A program made the translations under genes and the position numbers. From NCBI GenBank assembly GCA_947380435.1, contig CANCRC010000010.1, positions 1 to 32,007 on the forward strand: DNA of 32,007 bases. Direction: 5' to 3'. Below are positions 7,412 through 15,201 of this stretch, piece by piece. The notes beneath the pieces are model-generated. The model saw nothing but the letters and a program-made list of their open reading frames with translations. It searched no databases and was not told the DNA's origin. The stretch is from Chitinophagaceae bacterium. Lineage in GTDB: Bacteria > Bacteroidota > Bacteroidia > Chitinophagales > Chitinophagaceae. Each line of letters starts with the position of its first letter. Position 1 is the stretch's first letter.

Positions 7412-7888
7412 ATGAGCGATACTACAGTATATGTCACCCAAGATACTTTTGATAAAATGCGTGAGCAATTACAAAAGATGAAGTCGGTAGAGCGTCCGGC
7501 TGCTTCAAGAGCTATTGGAGAGGCGAGAGAAAAAGGAGACTTGAAAGAAAATGCTGAATATGATTCTGCTAAAGAAGCACAAGGAATGTTAGAAGCAAAA
7601 ATTAAGCAATTAGAAGCGGCTATTTCCAATGCTAAGATTGTAGATACAAGTACAATTGATACAAGTAAAGTAACCATACTTACCAAGGTCACTATTACCA
7701 ACCAGGCGACTAAAAAAACAATAACTTATCAATTGGTAGGAGAAAAAGAAGCCGATTTAAAAGCGGGTAAAATTTCTGCATCTTCACCTATTGGAAAAGG
7801 ATTAATTGGTAAAAAAGTAGGAGAGCTAGCAGAAATTCAAGCGCCTAATGGTGTGATGAAATTTATGGTAGACAATATTACAGTCTAA
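7412..7888 (+). CDS. greA: Transcription elongation factor GreA
   Basis: GreA enters the secondary channel of RNA polymerase and stimulates cleavage of backtracked RNA. The 158 residues show the standard two-part layout: an N-terminal antiparallel coiled coil (about 8-75) with the tip EKGDLKENAEYDSAKEAQ carrying the acidic D43 and E46 that hold the catalytic Mg, then a C-terminal FKBP-like domain with SPIGKGLIGKKVGE. The ATG at 7412 is 18 nt after a U tract that follows a hairpin, so expression may depend on read-through. A HIT protein gene follows after 36 nt. The identification is firm. Confidence 0.97.
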   Translation: MSDTTVYVTQDTFDKMREQLQKMKSVERPAASRAIGEAREKGDLKENAEYDSAKEAQGMLEAKIKQLEAAISNAKIVDTSTIDTSKVTILTKVTITNQATKKTITYQLVGEKEADLKAGKISASSPIGKGLIGKKVGELAEIQAPNGVMKFMVDNITV

Positions 7889-7924
7889 TTATCTTCTAAT
7901 TATTTTCTTACATAAATAAAAGCC

Positions 7925-8314
7925 ATGACTCTTTTTACAAAAATCATCAATGGCGATATTCCTTCTTATACAATTGCGGAGTCGGAAAAGTTTTATGCGT
8001 TTTTAGATATTTTCCCTTTGCAAAAAGGCCATACTTTAATTGTGCCCAAAATAGAGGTAGATAAAATATTTGATGTACCCGATACTTATTTAAGTGAGTT
8101 ACTGGTATTTGCCAAACCCATTGCGGTTGCTATTGAAAAAAGCTTTGCTTGTAATAGAGTAGGTATGGTCACAGTAGGTTTAGAAGTGCCTCATGCGCAT
8201 TTGCATTTAATACCTATTAATACGGCATCTGATATGGAATTCTCTCAGCCTAAACTTTCTTTAACAAAAGAAGAGTTTACTTCCATACAGGCATCTATTG
8301 TAAGTAAGCTTTAA
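7925..8314 (+). CDS. HIT family (histidine triad) nucleotide-binding protein
   Basis: Small cytoplasmic nucleotide hydrolase/transferase of the HINT branch, 129 residues. The histidine triad is PHAHLHLIP with H90, H92 and H94; the N-terminal FTKIINGDIPSY and the LDIFPLQKGHTLIVPK segment are typical of HINT proteins. Such enzymes cleave AMP from phosphoramidates; the physiological substrate here is unknown. It sits 36 nt downstream of greA with no hairpin between, so the two are probably co-transcribed. It is convergent with ruvC, with only 43 nt between the stops. Confidence 0.93.
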   Translation: MTLFTKIINGDIPSYTIAESEKFYAFLDIFPLQKGHTLIVPKIEVDKIFDVPDTYLSELLVFAKPIAVAIEKSFACNRVGMVTVGLEVPHAHLHLIPINTASDMEFSQPKLSLTKEEFTSIQASIVSKL

Positions 8315-8357
8315 TGAGTAAGTATTTTTTGCTACTACACTTCTACTAAAAATGTAG

Positions 8358-8945
8358 CTATTTACTTTTCACCCTACCAGGATTTTTTGTAATAAAAGCG
8401 TCCCAACTATTTGATTTTTTAGAAGACTTTTTTCCTTTGACCACTTTCGGAATAGGAACTTGTAAGCCAGTAATTTGATAATGATGACAGAGCGCTACGC
8501 CTAAGGCATCGGTGGCATCGTAATATTTGGGTTGTTTTTTGATAGATAAAATACGCTCTAGCATTTTCCAAATCATTTCTTTATCGGCATTCCCATTACC
8601 CGTAATGGATTGCTTTACTTTTTTGGGTGCATATTCAGTGACAGGAATTTTAAAATGCATGGCCGCTGCAATGGCTACCCCTTGTGCACGACCAAGTTTC
8701 AGCATGCTTTGTATATTCTTGCCAAAGAAGGGCGCTTCAATAGCAAAATGGCTGGGCTTGTAAGTTTCTATTAATTCGATAATTTTTGCATGTATCATTT
8801 GAAGCCTTGCATAAATATCTTTTTCCTTGGTCATTTTTAAAACATCCATTGTGATTAAGGCAGGCTTGGGTCCTCCCGATAGTACAGCAAAGCCTAGTAT
8901 TTGGGTACCAGGATCAATTCCTAAAATAATGGGTGTTTTTGACAT
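8358..8945 (-). CDS. ruvC: Crossover junction endodeoxyribonuclease RuvC
   Basis: RuvC is the dimeric Holliday-junction resolvase working with RuvAB. The acidic active site is complete: D in LGIDPGTQ near the N-terminus, E in FAIEAPFFGKN, and the D pair in YYDATDALGVALCHH. About 195 residues, slightly longer than E. coli (173) because of a lysine-rich tail (KGKKSSKKSN). I take the ATG at 8945, which gives MSKTPIILGIDPG, rather than the upstream in-frame start at 8969. A box TAACTTTA, one base off the -7 consensus, lies just upstream. ruvB is elsewhere in this same window (17968), so the resolvasome genes are not in one operon. Confidence 0.95.
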   Translation of the reverse strand: MSKTPIILGIDPGTQILGFAVLSGGPKPALITMDVLKMTKEKDIYARLQMIHAKIIELIETYKPSHFAIEAPFFGKNIQSMLKLGRAQGVAIAAAMHFKIPVTEYAPKKVKQSITGNGNADKEMIWKMLERILSIKKQPKYYDATDALGVALCHHYQITGLQVPIPKVVKGKKSSKKSNSWDAFITKNPGRVKSK

Positions 8946-8993
8946 GTACAATAAAGTTACATATATCATTGCAAATTCCGAACTTTGACCCCA

Positions 8994-9911
8994 ATGAATA
9001 AAGAGCTATTTAAAAAACTAAGAACTTACGGTAATAATTCTGTAGGTTTTATTTTATTTCTTGTTTGTGCAGTGGCTATTTATAATAAAGTGGCTGGCAA
9101 TGAAAATTTGAATCAATTTGGCGCAGTAATTAAACAACAGTTCTATACCATTAGCTTTACGCAATGGTTTATTTTAATTCTATTATTTATTTTCAATTAT
9201 TTAATGGAAGCCATTAAGTGGAAATTGGTACTAGCTGAATTAAGTCCTATTACAATTTTAAAATCTTTTAAATCGGTATTAGTAGGTCAGGCTTTTGCAT
9301 TTTTTACGCCAGTGAGAACAGGCGATTATGTAGGAAGAATTTTATTCTTAGCCCCAGGCGCTAAGTTAAAGGGAGTGGCTCAAATGGCTTGGGCATCCTA
9401 TGCTCAATTATTAATTACTTTATTTTTTGGAAGTATTGGTGTATTTTATAATCTCCCATTTTTTCCTTGGTTAAAATGGGTAGCACCTATTATTGCGGCA
9501 GCCGCCTTCTTTATATATTTTCATCCTGGTACTTTTACAGGTTGGTTAAAAAAATTAACCATACTACAAATACACAGTAAGCTCAAGGCTCAGTTGGTTT
9601 TGTTTTCTTTTTTAAAGTATTGCATTTTTATGCTTCAATATACCTGGGTAGTGAGCATTTTTAATATACCCATTCCTAGTTTGGAGCTTTGGATAGCTTT
9701 ATCGGTACTATTTTTTTGTTTGAGTCTTATACCTGCTATTGCTTTAACCGATTTAGTCATTAGGGGGCAACTTATTATACTATTATTAAGCCCTATTTAT
9801 GCGAATAGCCTAATGCTTATTTGTATAAGTACCGTTATATGGGCTGTTAATTTTTTACTACCAGCTATAATAGGGTCCTTACTATTATTAAATTACAGGA
9901 TAAAGCAATAA
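8994..9911 (+). CDS. Lysylphosphatidylglycerol synthase TM-region / flippase-like membrane protein
   Basis: Polytopic inner-membrane protein of 305 residues with roughly seven to eight hydrophobic segments and no soluble synthase domain. The segment GQAFAFFTPVRTGDYVGR between the second and third membrane helices is the conserved loop of the UPF0104/LPG_synthase_TM family (AglD/MprF-N-like), proposed to translocate or handle lipids. The substrate is not predictable. ATG 8994 is chosen over the TTG at 8985, which lies in the -7-like GAACTTTG. The DUF3108 gene follows after 33 nt, suggesting a shared envelope role. It is divergent from ruvC. Confidence 0.8.
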   Translation: MNKELFKKLRTYGNNSVGFILFLVCAVAIYNKVAGNENLNQFGAVIKQQFYTISFTQWFILILLFIFNYLMEAIKWKLVLAELSPITILKSFKSVLVGQAFAFFTPVRTGDYVGRILFLAPGAKLKGVAQMAWASYAQLLITLFFGSIGVFYNLPFFPWLKWVAPIIAAAAFFIYFHPGTFTGWLKKLTILQIHSKLKAQLVLFSFLKYCIFMLQYTWVVSIFNIPIPSLELWIALSVLFFCLSLIPAIALTDLVIRGQLIILLLSPIYANSLMLICISTVIWAVNFLLPAIIGSLLLLNYRIKQ

Positions 9912-9916
9912 TTTTG
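9909..9916 (+). promoter_or_regulatory. Possible -7 box (TAATTTTG) for the DUF3108 gene
   Basis: Exact TAnnTTTG match overlapping the stop codon of the flippase-like gene and 28 nt before the next ATG. It could give the DUF3108 gene its own promoter; no -33 element is seen. Confidence 0.35.
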
Positions 9917-9944
9917 CATTGCCCCTAAAAGGTAAATAAGCACT

Positions 9945-10736
9945 ATGCATTTTTTATCGCTTTTCATCTCCTTTTTCTCATTATTGCCTCCTCAGGATAA
10001 AGGTTTATGTAATTTAAATAATACTGCATTTTATGCCGGTGAAAAAATTACTTATAACATTTACTATAATGTAATTGGCCTTTATGTCAATGCAGGCAAA
10101 ACCGATTTTACTATTCAAGCCACTAACTGGAATGATAACGATGCTTTTACTTTTACTGCATTGGGCAAATCAAATGTTAAATATGATTGGATATTTAAAG
10201 TAAGAGATAAGTATGAGTCGGTGGTAGATGCTAAAACCTTATTGCCTTATCAGTTTATGCGTCAAATTAATGAAGGCTCTTTTCATAAAAAAGAATTGAT
10301 AAAGTTTAATCAAAAATCGAAAATCGCTACTAGTGCTGAGGAGGCATTTAAAACAGCTGATTGCACTTACGATGTAGTTAGTGCTATTTATGCAGCCAGA
10401 AACTATAATTATGCCAATGCGGTCATTAATGATAAAATTTATCTTAATTTTTTTCTAGATAAAACTTTATATCCTTCTTATTTTAAATTTTTGGGAAGAG
10501 AAGTCATTACCACGAAGTATGGTAAGTTTAAAGTTATTAAATTAGCGCCCTTATTGTTAAAGGGTAGTATGTTTGAAGGAGGTGAGAAAATGACTATATG
10601 GGTGACTGACGATGAGAATCATATACCTGTTCGTATTGAAACACCCATTATTGTGGGTAGTATTAAAGTAGATATGGTAGGCTATGAAAATATTAGGTAT
10701 CCTCTAAGTTCTTTAATAGAACTAGTTAAGAATTAA
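9945..10736 (+). CDS. DUF3108 domain-containing exported protein
   Basis: 263 residues with a weak N-terminal signal sequence (MHFLSLFISFFSLLPPQ). The body matches the DUF3108 pattern: FYAGEKITYNIYYNVIGLYV, then a beta-rich region with KVRDKYESVVDAKTLLPYQF, a central YDVVSAIYAARN, and WVTDDENHIPVRIETPIIVG near the end. The family is envelope-associated and structurally reminiscent of lipid-binding beta folds, but its role is not established. It ends convergent to the MBL hydrolase gene with 88 nt between; that gap holds two AT-rich ATAATTATT copies and no convincing terminator. Confidence 0.82.
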   Translation: MHFLSLFISFFSLLPPQDKGLCNLNNTAFYAGEKITYNIYYNVIGLYVNAGKTDFTIQATNWNDNDAFTFTALGKSNVKYDWIFKVRDKYESVVDAKTLLPYQFMRQINEGSFHKKELIKFNQKSKIATSAEEAFKTADCTYDVVSAIYAARNYNYANAVINDKIYLNFFLDKTLYPSYFKFLGREVITTKYGKFKVIKLAPLLLKGSMFEGGEKMTIWVTDDENHIPVRIETPIIVGSIKVDMVGYENIRYPLSSLIELVKN

Positions 10737-10824
10737 CAAGCCTATTTGCAATCAATGAGTAAACTGCATAAGTACATTTTATAATTATTCTGAAAGCCTG
10801 CCATCAATAATTATTTCCTAAAGT

Positions 10825-11691
10825 TTATAGAATTTCTTTTAAAGTAAAGCTTGCACCCGCTCTAATGCCTTTCTCCGTTTCTATTAAACGGCAGCATTCG
10901 TTCACTGCATCGTGTTCGAAAAATAGTATATAATTTTCCCTAAGAGCGTTTGTTAAAAACTTTTCTTTTTCTTCTAAGGTAACAAGGGGCTGCATATCAT
11001 AACCCATTACATAGGGTAGAGGTATATGACCGGTGGAAGGAAGTAAGTCTGCCATGTATACAATGGTTTCATTACCCATTTTTATTTTAGGTAGCAACAT
11101 GCCTTGAGTATGTCCATTCACCACTAAGCAGCTAATAGCCTTTGTAAATTTAATTTCTTGCAAACTAGTAGTACTTTGAAAAGCGGGTAGGGTAATTAAT
11201 TTAAGTTGCCCACTTTCTTTAAGAGGCATAATATTTTCACTTAGAAAAGAAGCTTTCTCTCTTCTATTAGGATGCATGGCTAAATTCCATTGTGTTTCAC
11301 TTACCCAATAAGTAGCATTGGGAAAACTGGTAATTAATGTATCATTATTTTTAGTGATTGCACCGCCCACATGATCAAAATGTAAATGCGTTAATAATAC
11401 ATCCGTAATATCTTCTACCCCTATATTTATTTTTTGAAGTGCATCAGCTAAGGCAACTGTCTCATGAGGATGATAATGGCTGAAAAATTTAGCATCTTGT
11501 TTATCACCCATTCCTGTATCTATTAAAATAATGCGATTATCTTCTTTAATGACTAAGCACCTTAATGCCCAAGTACATAAATTATTTTCATCGGCTGGGT
11601 TGGACTTATTCCATATTGATTTAGGTACCACGCCAAACATAGCACCGCCATCTAATTTAAATTTTCCTGTCTCTACGCTAAATGCCTGCAT
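10825..11691 (-). CDS. MBL-fold metallo-hydrolase (lactonase-like)
   Basis: Metallo-beta-lactamase-fold hydrolase, 288 residues. The dinuclear metal motif is THLHFDHVGG with H102, H104, D106 and H107; further ligands are probably the His in VVNGHTQGM, the Asp in VYMADLLPS, and FFEHD near the C-terminus. The arrangement resembles the AHL-lactonase/alkylsulfatase-like branch, so an ester or lactone substrate is plausible, but quorum quenching is not shown. Its start overlaps the end of the upstream MFS transporter gene by 14 nt, implying translational coupling and perhaps a shared substrate. Confidence 0.85.
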   Translation of the reverse strand: MQAFSVETGKFKLDGGAMFGVVPKSIWNKSNPADENNLCTWALRCLVIKEDNRIILIDTGMGDKQDAKFFSHYHPHETVALADALQKINIGVEDITDVLLTHLHFDHVGGAITKNNDTLITSFPNATYWVSETQWNLAMHPNRREKASFLSENIMPLKESGQLKLITLPAFQSTTSLQEIKFTKAISCLVVNGHTQGMLLPKIKMGNETIVYMADLLPSTGHIPLPYVMGYDMQPLVTLEEKEKFLTNALRENYILFFEHDAVNECCRLIETEKGIRAGASFTLKEIL

Positions 11692-12985
11692 GACCTTTCA
11701 ATTTTGAAGTACGATACATCAAGACTAGCCCGATGATAAAAAATATACATAAGGCCAATACCGAATTTCTTTGTGAACCAGTAATTTCATTAATAAAACC
11801 AAAACTAAACATACCTATTACTATGGCAATTTTTTCAGTAACATCAAAGAAGCTAAAATAACTGGTGGTGTCATCTGTCTCTGGCATTAATTTGGAATAG
11901 GTACTTCTACTTACCGATTGAATACCTCCCATTACAAAGCCCACTACAATGGCTAAGGTATAAAAAGGAACCACCGCATTTCTAGGTAAATAATAGCCCA
12001 TGATACAACCCCCAATCCAAATAACAATGGCCATCATAATAGTATTAAAATTACCCCACTTGCTAGCTAGCTTGGCCATTAAGTGCGCGCCCGGTATGGC
12101 TACAATTTGTATAATTAATATTGCTAAAATTAAATTAGTGGTAGGAATATTTAATTCACTTTTTCCATACAAGGTGGCGGCTAACATTACAGTTTGCACA
12201 CCCATATTATAAAAGAAAAAAGAAAGAAGAAACCTTTTGAGTACGGGTAGTTCTTTTAATTCAATCCATACTTTATGCAATTCTTTATAGCCTTGGGTAA
12301 TTAAGTTTTTAGTATGTGCGCCTTTGACACCTCTTCCTTCAGGTAGTTTTGAAATAGACAACCAACCAAATCCCATCCACCAAATACCTACTAGTAAAAA
12401 TGATATTTGAGAAGCCTTGCCCACGGTAATACCAAATAGTTCAGGTTTCAATACAAAAACAAAACATATAAGTTGTAATAGTACTGATCCAATATAGCCC
12501 ATCATAAAACCTTTGGCACTAATACGGTCGCGGTCCTCTGGTGCTGCAATTTCTGGTAAATAAGAATTGTAGAATACTAAACTGGCCCAGAAACCAACAC
12601 AGGCAATAATGACCGAGAATAAACCACCTATAATATGATTGCTATCAAAAAAGTATAAGGAGGCGCAGGCTAAAGATCCCATGGTACAAAAGAAACGTAG
12701 AAATTGTTTTTTATTACCTCTATAATCGGCAATGGAAGAAAGAATAGGAGAGAGAATAGCTACAATGACAAAGGCAATGGCTAAAATATAATTATAGAGC
12801 GCCGTGTTTGAAAATTCATAATTGCCAATTTTAATTTTATCAATTAAAGTATTTTCATTGCCATCGCCAGTGACTGCTTCGTAATAAGCAGGAAATATAG
12901 TTGAAGTAATAACAAGGTTATATACACTATTGGCCCAGTCATACATGGCCCAACCGTTCACTACTTTTTTTGAAGCTGTTTGCAT
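11678..12985 (-). CDS. MFS transporter, UMF1 / Atg22-like family
   Basis: Inner-membrane major-facilitator protein of 435 residues with about 11-12 hydrophobic segments. The N-terminus NGWAMYDWANSVYNLVITS is the signature of the UMF1/Atg22-like family, and GGIQSVSRSTYSKLMPE near the second half is also typical. Yeast Atg22 exports amino acids from the vacuole; bacterial substrates are not known. ATG 12985 is chosen over the TTG two codons upstream. An imperfect AT-rich inverted repeat lies right before the start (12989-13022). It overlaps the downstream MBL gene by 14 nt and lies 60 nt after uppP. Confidence 0.87.
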   Translation of the reverse strand: MQTASKKVVNGWAMYDWANSVYNLVITSTIFPAYYEAVTGDGNENTLIDKIKIGNYEFSNTALYNYILAIAFVIVAILSPILSSIADYRGNKKQFLRFFCTMGSLACASLYFFDSNHIIGGLFSVIIACVGFWASLVFYNSYLPEIAAPEDRDRISAKGFMMGYIGSVLLQLICFVFVLKPELFGITVGKASQISFLLVGIWWMGFGWLSISKLPEGRGVKGAHTKNLITQGYKELHKVWIELKELPVLKRFLLSFFFYNMGVQTVMLAATLYGKSELNIPTTNLILAILIIQIVAIPGAHLMAKLASKWGNFNTIMMAIVIWIGGCIMGYYLPRNAVVPFYTLAIVVGFVMGGIQSVSRSTYSKLMPETDDTTSYFSFFDVTEKIAIVIGMFSFGFINEITGSQRNSVLALCIFFIIGLVLMYRTSKLKGHAGI

Positions 12986-12988
12986 TAG

Positions 12989-13022
12989 CAATTATTTAGT
13001 GTTTTAAAAATACTAATAATTG
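12989..13022. repeat. AT-rich imperfect inverted repeat in front of the UMF1 transporter gene
   Basis: CAATTATTTAGT and ACTAATAATTG form arms of 11-12 bp with one bulged base around an 11-nt AT-rich centre. It ends 4 nt before the transporter start codon. It could be an operator, a leader hairpin, or a weak end structure for uppP; which is not decidable here. Confidence 0.5.
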
Positions 13023-13045
13023 TGGAACTCTCCTATAGGTGATAT

Positions 13046-13870
13046 TTAGTTAAGATAATGGGTGTATAAAAGCCCTAAGATGCTCAGCCCTAGTACAATA
13101 CGGTACCATCCAAAAGGGGCAAAGCCTCTTTTTTCTACAATACGCATAAAAAATTGTACACTTAATAAAGCCACTATAAATGCTACTACTGCACCAATCA
13201 ATAATGTTATGAGGTTCTCTTGTCCAAAAACTTCCGGGTTGGTTTTATAAACATCTAAAGTACTTTTCGCAGAAGCGGCTAGCATGGTAGGTACCGCTAA
13301 GAAAAAAGAAAATTCTAAAGCTGTTTTTTTATTTAATTGTTGACTCATTCCACCAATAATAGTTGCAGCACTTCTGCTTAGTCCTGGAAATAAAATAGAT
13401 AAGACCTGAAAGCAACCAATGATAAAAGATTTTTTATAAGTGACATCTTCTTGATCGGATATTTGATCTGAGGCTTGATTTTTTGAAGCCTCTGCTTTTG
13501 CAAAAAACCTATCAATGAATAATAGTAATACACCGCCTGCTACCATGACAATGGCAATGACCCATAAATTACCTAAAGCAGCATCGATATGTTTTTTTAG
13601 GGCAGCTCCGAATATTAAAGCAGGAATGACTGCAATAATTAATTTAATATAGAAGCTGTAATGTTTAAAATCGAAAAACTTTTTTCTATAAATAACCACC
13701 ACCGATGCAATGGCTGCTAGTTGAATGACTATTTCAAATAAGTCTACAAAGGGGCTGCTTTCAATGCCTAAAAAAGGATTGGCAAATTTCATGTGCGCAG
13801 TACTTGATATAGGTAAGAACTCGGTAATACCCTCAATAATGGCTATAATAATAGATTGTAAAGTATTCAT
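13046..13870 (-). CDS. uppP: Undecaprenyl-diphosphatase UppP (BacA type)
   Basis: Integral-membrane phosphatase that converts undecaprenyl diphosphate to the monophosphate, regenerating the lipid carrier for peptidoglycan and surface glycans; overexpression gives bacitracin resistance. 274 residues with about eight hydrophobic segments. Family motifs are IIEGITEFLPISSTAHM (E13, E17, S22-S23, H26) and PGLSRSAAT (residues 162-170). A charged loop around 125-145 (SKNQASDQISDQEDV) is cytoplasmic or periplasmic. It begins 2 nt after DUF3098 and shares its operon with ftsX, a common Bacteroidota order. Confidence 0.96.
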   Translation of the reverse strand: MNTLQSIIIAIIEGITEFLPISSTAHMKFANPFLGIESSPFVDLFEIVIQLAAIASVVVIYRKKFFDFKHYSFYIKLIIAVIPALIFGAALKKHIDAALGNLWVIAIVMVAGGVLLLFIDRFFAKAEASKNQASDQISDQEDVTYKKSFIIGCFQVLSILFPGLSRSAATIIGGMSQQLNKKTALEFSFFLAVPTMLAASAKSTLDVYKTNPEVFGQENLITLLIGAVVAFIVALLSVQFFMRIVEKRGFAPFGWYRIVLGLSILGLLYTHYLN

Positions 13871-13872
13871 TC

Positions 13873-14112
13873 TTATGCTTTTTTGAAAATCGCGTAAATT
13901 TCTACAATAAAGCCTGCGATAATCACAATAGGCGCTAAGGTAATTCTTCTAAAGCTATACACTTCATTTTCATTAAACACATTTGGATCGGCACTTTTGC
14001 CGCCAGACATTAAGAACATGCCTATTACTATTAAAGCTGCTCCAATAAGCATCCAAGTGTAATTAGATTTACCAAAGAATTGAAGTGATTTAGTTTTTTC
14101 TTTCTGACTCAT
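13873..14112 (-). CDS. DUF3098 small membrane protein
   Basis: 79-residue protein with a charged N-terminus and two membrane segments (about 19-37 and 55-75). The segment FGKSNYTWMLIGAALIVIG is the DUF3098 signature; the family is found in Bacteroidota next to ftsX and uppP. No function is known. Its position between ftsX (49 nt upstream) and uppP (2 nt downstream) suggests a role in division or envelope assembly, by association only. Confidence 0.88.
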   Translation of the reverse strand: MSQKEKTKSLQFFGKSNYTWMLIGAALIVIGMFLMSGGKSADPNVFNENEVYSFRRITLAPIVIIAGFIVEIYAIFKKA

Positions 14113-14161
14113 GATTTCAAATTTTATTTTGAATAATTTTTATAAAAAATTCTTATACTTA

Positions 14162-15037
14162 TTAATATAATTCGTCCAATTTCATTTTTAAATATTTTAG
14201 TACGCTGCGATAAGTACTAAATACCGAAATACCCACACCTAGTAATATAAGGCCTCCAAATAAAATTAAACTATTACTTATGCCTTGCAGCATGCCTATT
14301 TGAGGAAACTGAGTGGTGGCCCATTCGATTAATCCAAATAAAAGGAAGATGGCTATAAAAGCGCTAATTAAACCATTTAATAATGCACGAATTAACAAAG
14401 GCTTTGATATAAAATTACGGGTCGCACCCACCATTTGCATGGTCTTAATTAAAAAGCGATTGCTAAACATAGCTAAGCGAATGGTGTTATCAATACTAAT
14501 TATTACAATAATGCAAAGTATAATGGACATTACTAAAAAAATGACTCCAATTTTAGTAGCTCTTTCATTTAAGTTAGTCACTAAGCTTTTTGGATATTGA
14601 ATATCCGCTACATCTTTACTGAATGCAGATTCAATAGCGGCTGTAATTTTGGTTAGGCTATCTGTATTTACATAATCGGCTTTCGCAAAAAAATCGACAC
14701 TTTCAGGAAGGGGATTAGAATCTAAAATTTTAGCCCAGTCTTCATTATTTTCTTTATTCCAAATAGCCTTCGCCTTTTCTTTATTAATGTACTCTACATT
14801 TTTAGCATAAGGTTGGCTTGCTATAAACTGCTGTATGGCACCTACTGTGTTTTTATCAGAAGTTCTTACATAAACGCTAATACGAATATCCTCTTTAAAG
14901 CTGTCCCCAATAGACTGAAGGTTTAAAAATAACCAGCCCATAATGCCCATAATAAACAAAACAATGGCCACCCCTACAATACTGTAAATATAGTTGGGTT
15001 TGCTGCGTTTCAGCGCTGAAGTTCCAGTAGAAGACAT
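14162..15037 (-). CDS. ftsX: Cell division protein FtsX
   Basis: Permease-like partner of FtsE that activates peptidoglycan hydrolases at the septum. 291 residues: one N-terminal membrane helix (about 16-40), a periplasmic domain with the sequence SVYVRTSDKNTVGAIQQFI, then three membrane helices. The cytoplasmic link between the second and third helices, FLIKTMQMVGATRNFISKPL, is the classic FtsX motif. No ftsE is present beside it, as is usual in Bacteroidota. A box TACATTTG on this strand lies 28 nt before the ATG. First gene of the ftsX-DUF3098-uppP-UMF1-MBL series. Confidence 0.95.
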   Translation of the reverse strand: MSSTGTSALKRSKPNYIYSIVGVAIVLFIMGIMGWLFLNLQSIGDSFKEDIRISVYVRTSDKNTVGAIQQFIASQPYAKNVEYINKEKAKAIWNKENNEDWAKILDSNPLPESVDFFAKADYVNTDSLTKITAAIESAFSKDVADIQYPKSLVTNLNERATKIGVIFLVMSIILCIIVIISIDNTIRLAMFSNRFLIKTMQMVGATRNFISKPLLIRALLNGLISAFIAIFLLFGLIEWATTQFPQIGMLQGISNSLILFGGLILLGVGISVFSTYRSVLKYLKMKLDELY

Positions 15038-15065
15038 AGCATTAAATTTTTACTTGTTCGCATTG

Positions 15066-15073
15066 CAAATGTA
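15066..15073 (-). promoter_or_regulatory. -7 promoter box (TACATTTG) for ftsX
   Basis: Exact TAnnTTTG on the minus strand, 28 nt before the ftsX start. It is the mirror image of the leuS box at 15095-15102, together forming GCAAATGTA...TACATTTGC. No -33 TTG at the usual spacing. Confidence 0.5.
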
Positions 15074-15094
15074 GGGTTTTGAACGCTAATGGCT

Positions 15095-15102
15095 TACATT
15101 TG
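15095..15102 (+). promoter_or_regulatory. -7 promoter box (TACATTTG) for leuS-ruvB
   Basis: Exact TAnnTTTG, about 100 nt before the leuS ATG, so the mRNA would carry a ~95-nt leader. The leader contains an imperfect hairpin (15131-15155). No clear -33 element. Confidence 0.5.
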
Positions 15103-15201
15103 CAGAGGGTGAATTCGGACATTTTTTACTCAAATTGGAGCAGGCTCAAAATTTGGTTAAAGAATTGTTAGTTTTTCTGCCTTTTTAAAGAAAATTAAGA
15201 A

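Noticed and set aside
8317..8366. Weak inverted repeats between the HIT gene and ruvC (AGTAAGTA/TATTTACT and GCTAC/GTAGC)
   Set aside because: The arms are interrupted by an unpaired T6 on one side only and overlap the ruvC stop; not convincing as a terminator.
8985..8993. TTG start at 8985 for the flippase-like protein
   Set aside because: The TTG is part of the -7-like GAACTTTG; ATG 8994 is three codons further and better placed.
10737..10824. Two ATAATTATT copies between the DUF3108 and MBL genes
   Set aside because: Short, AT-rich and nearly self-complementary; expected by chance in this composition.
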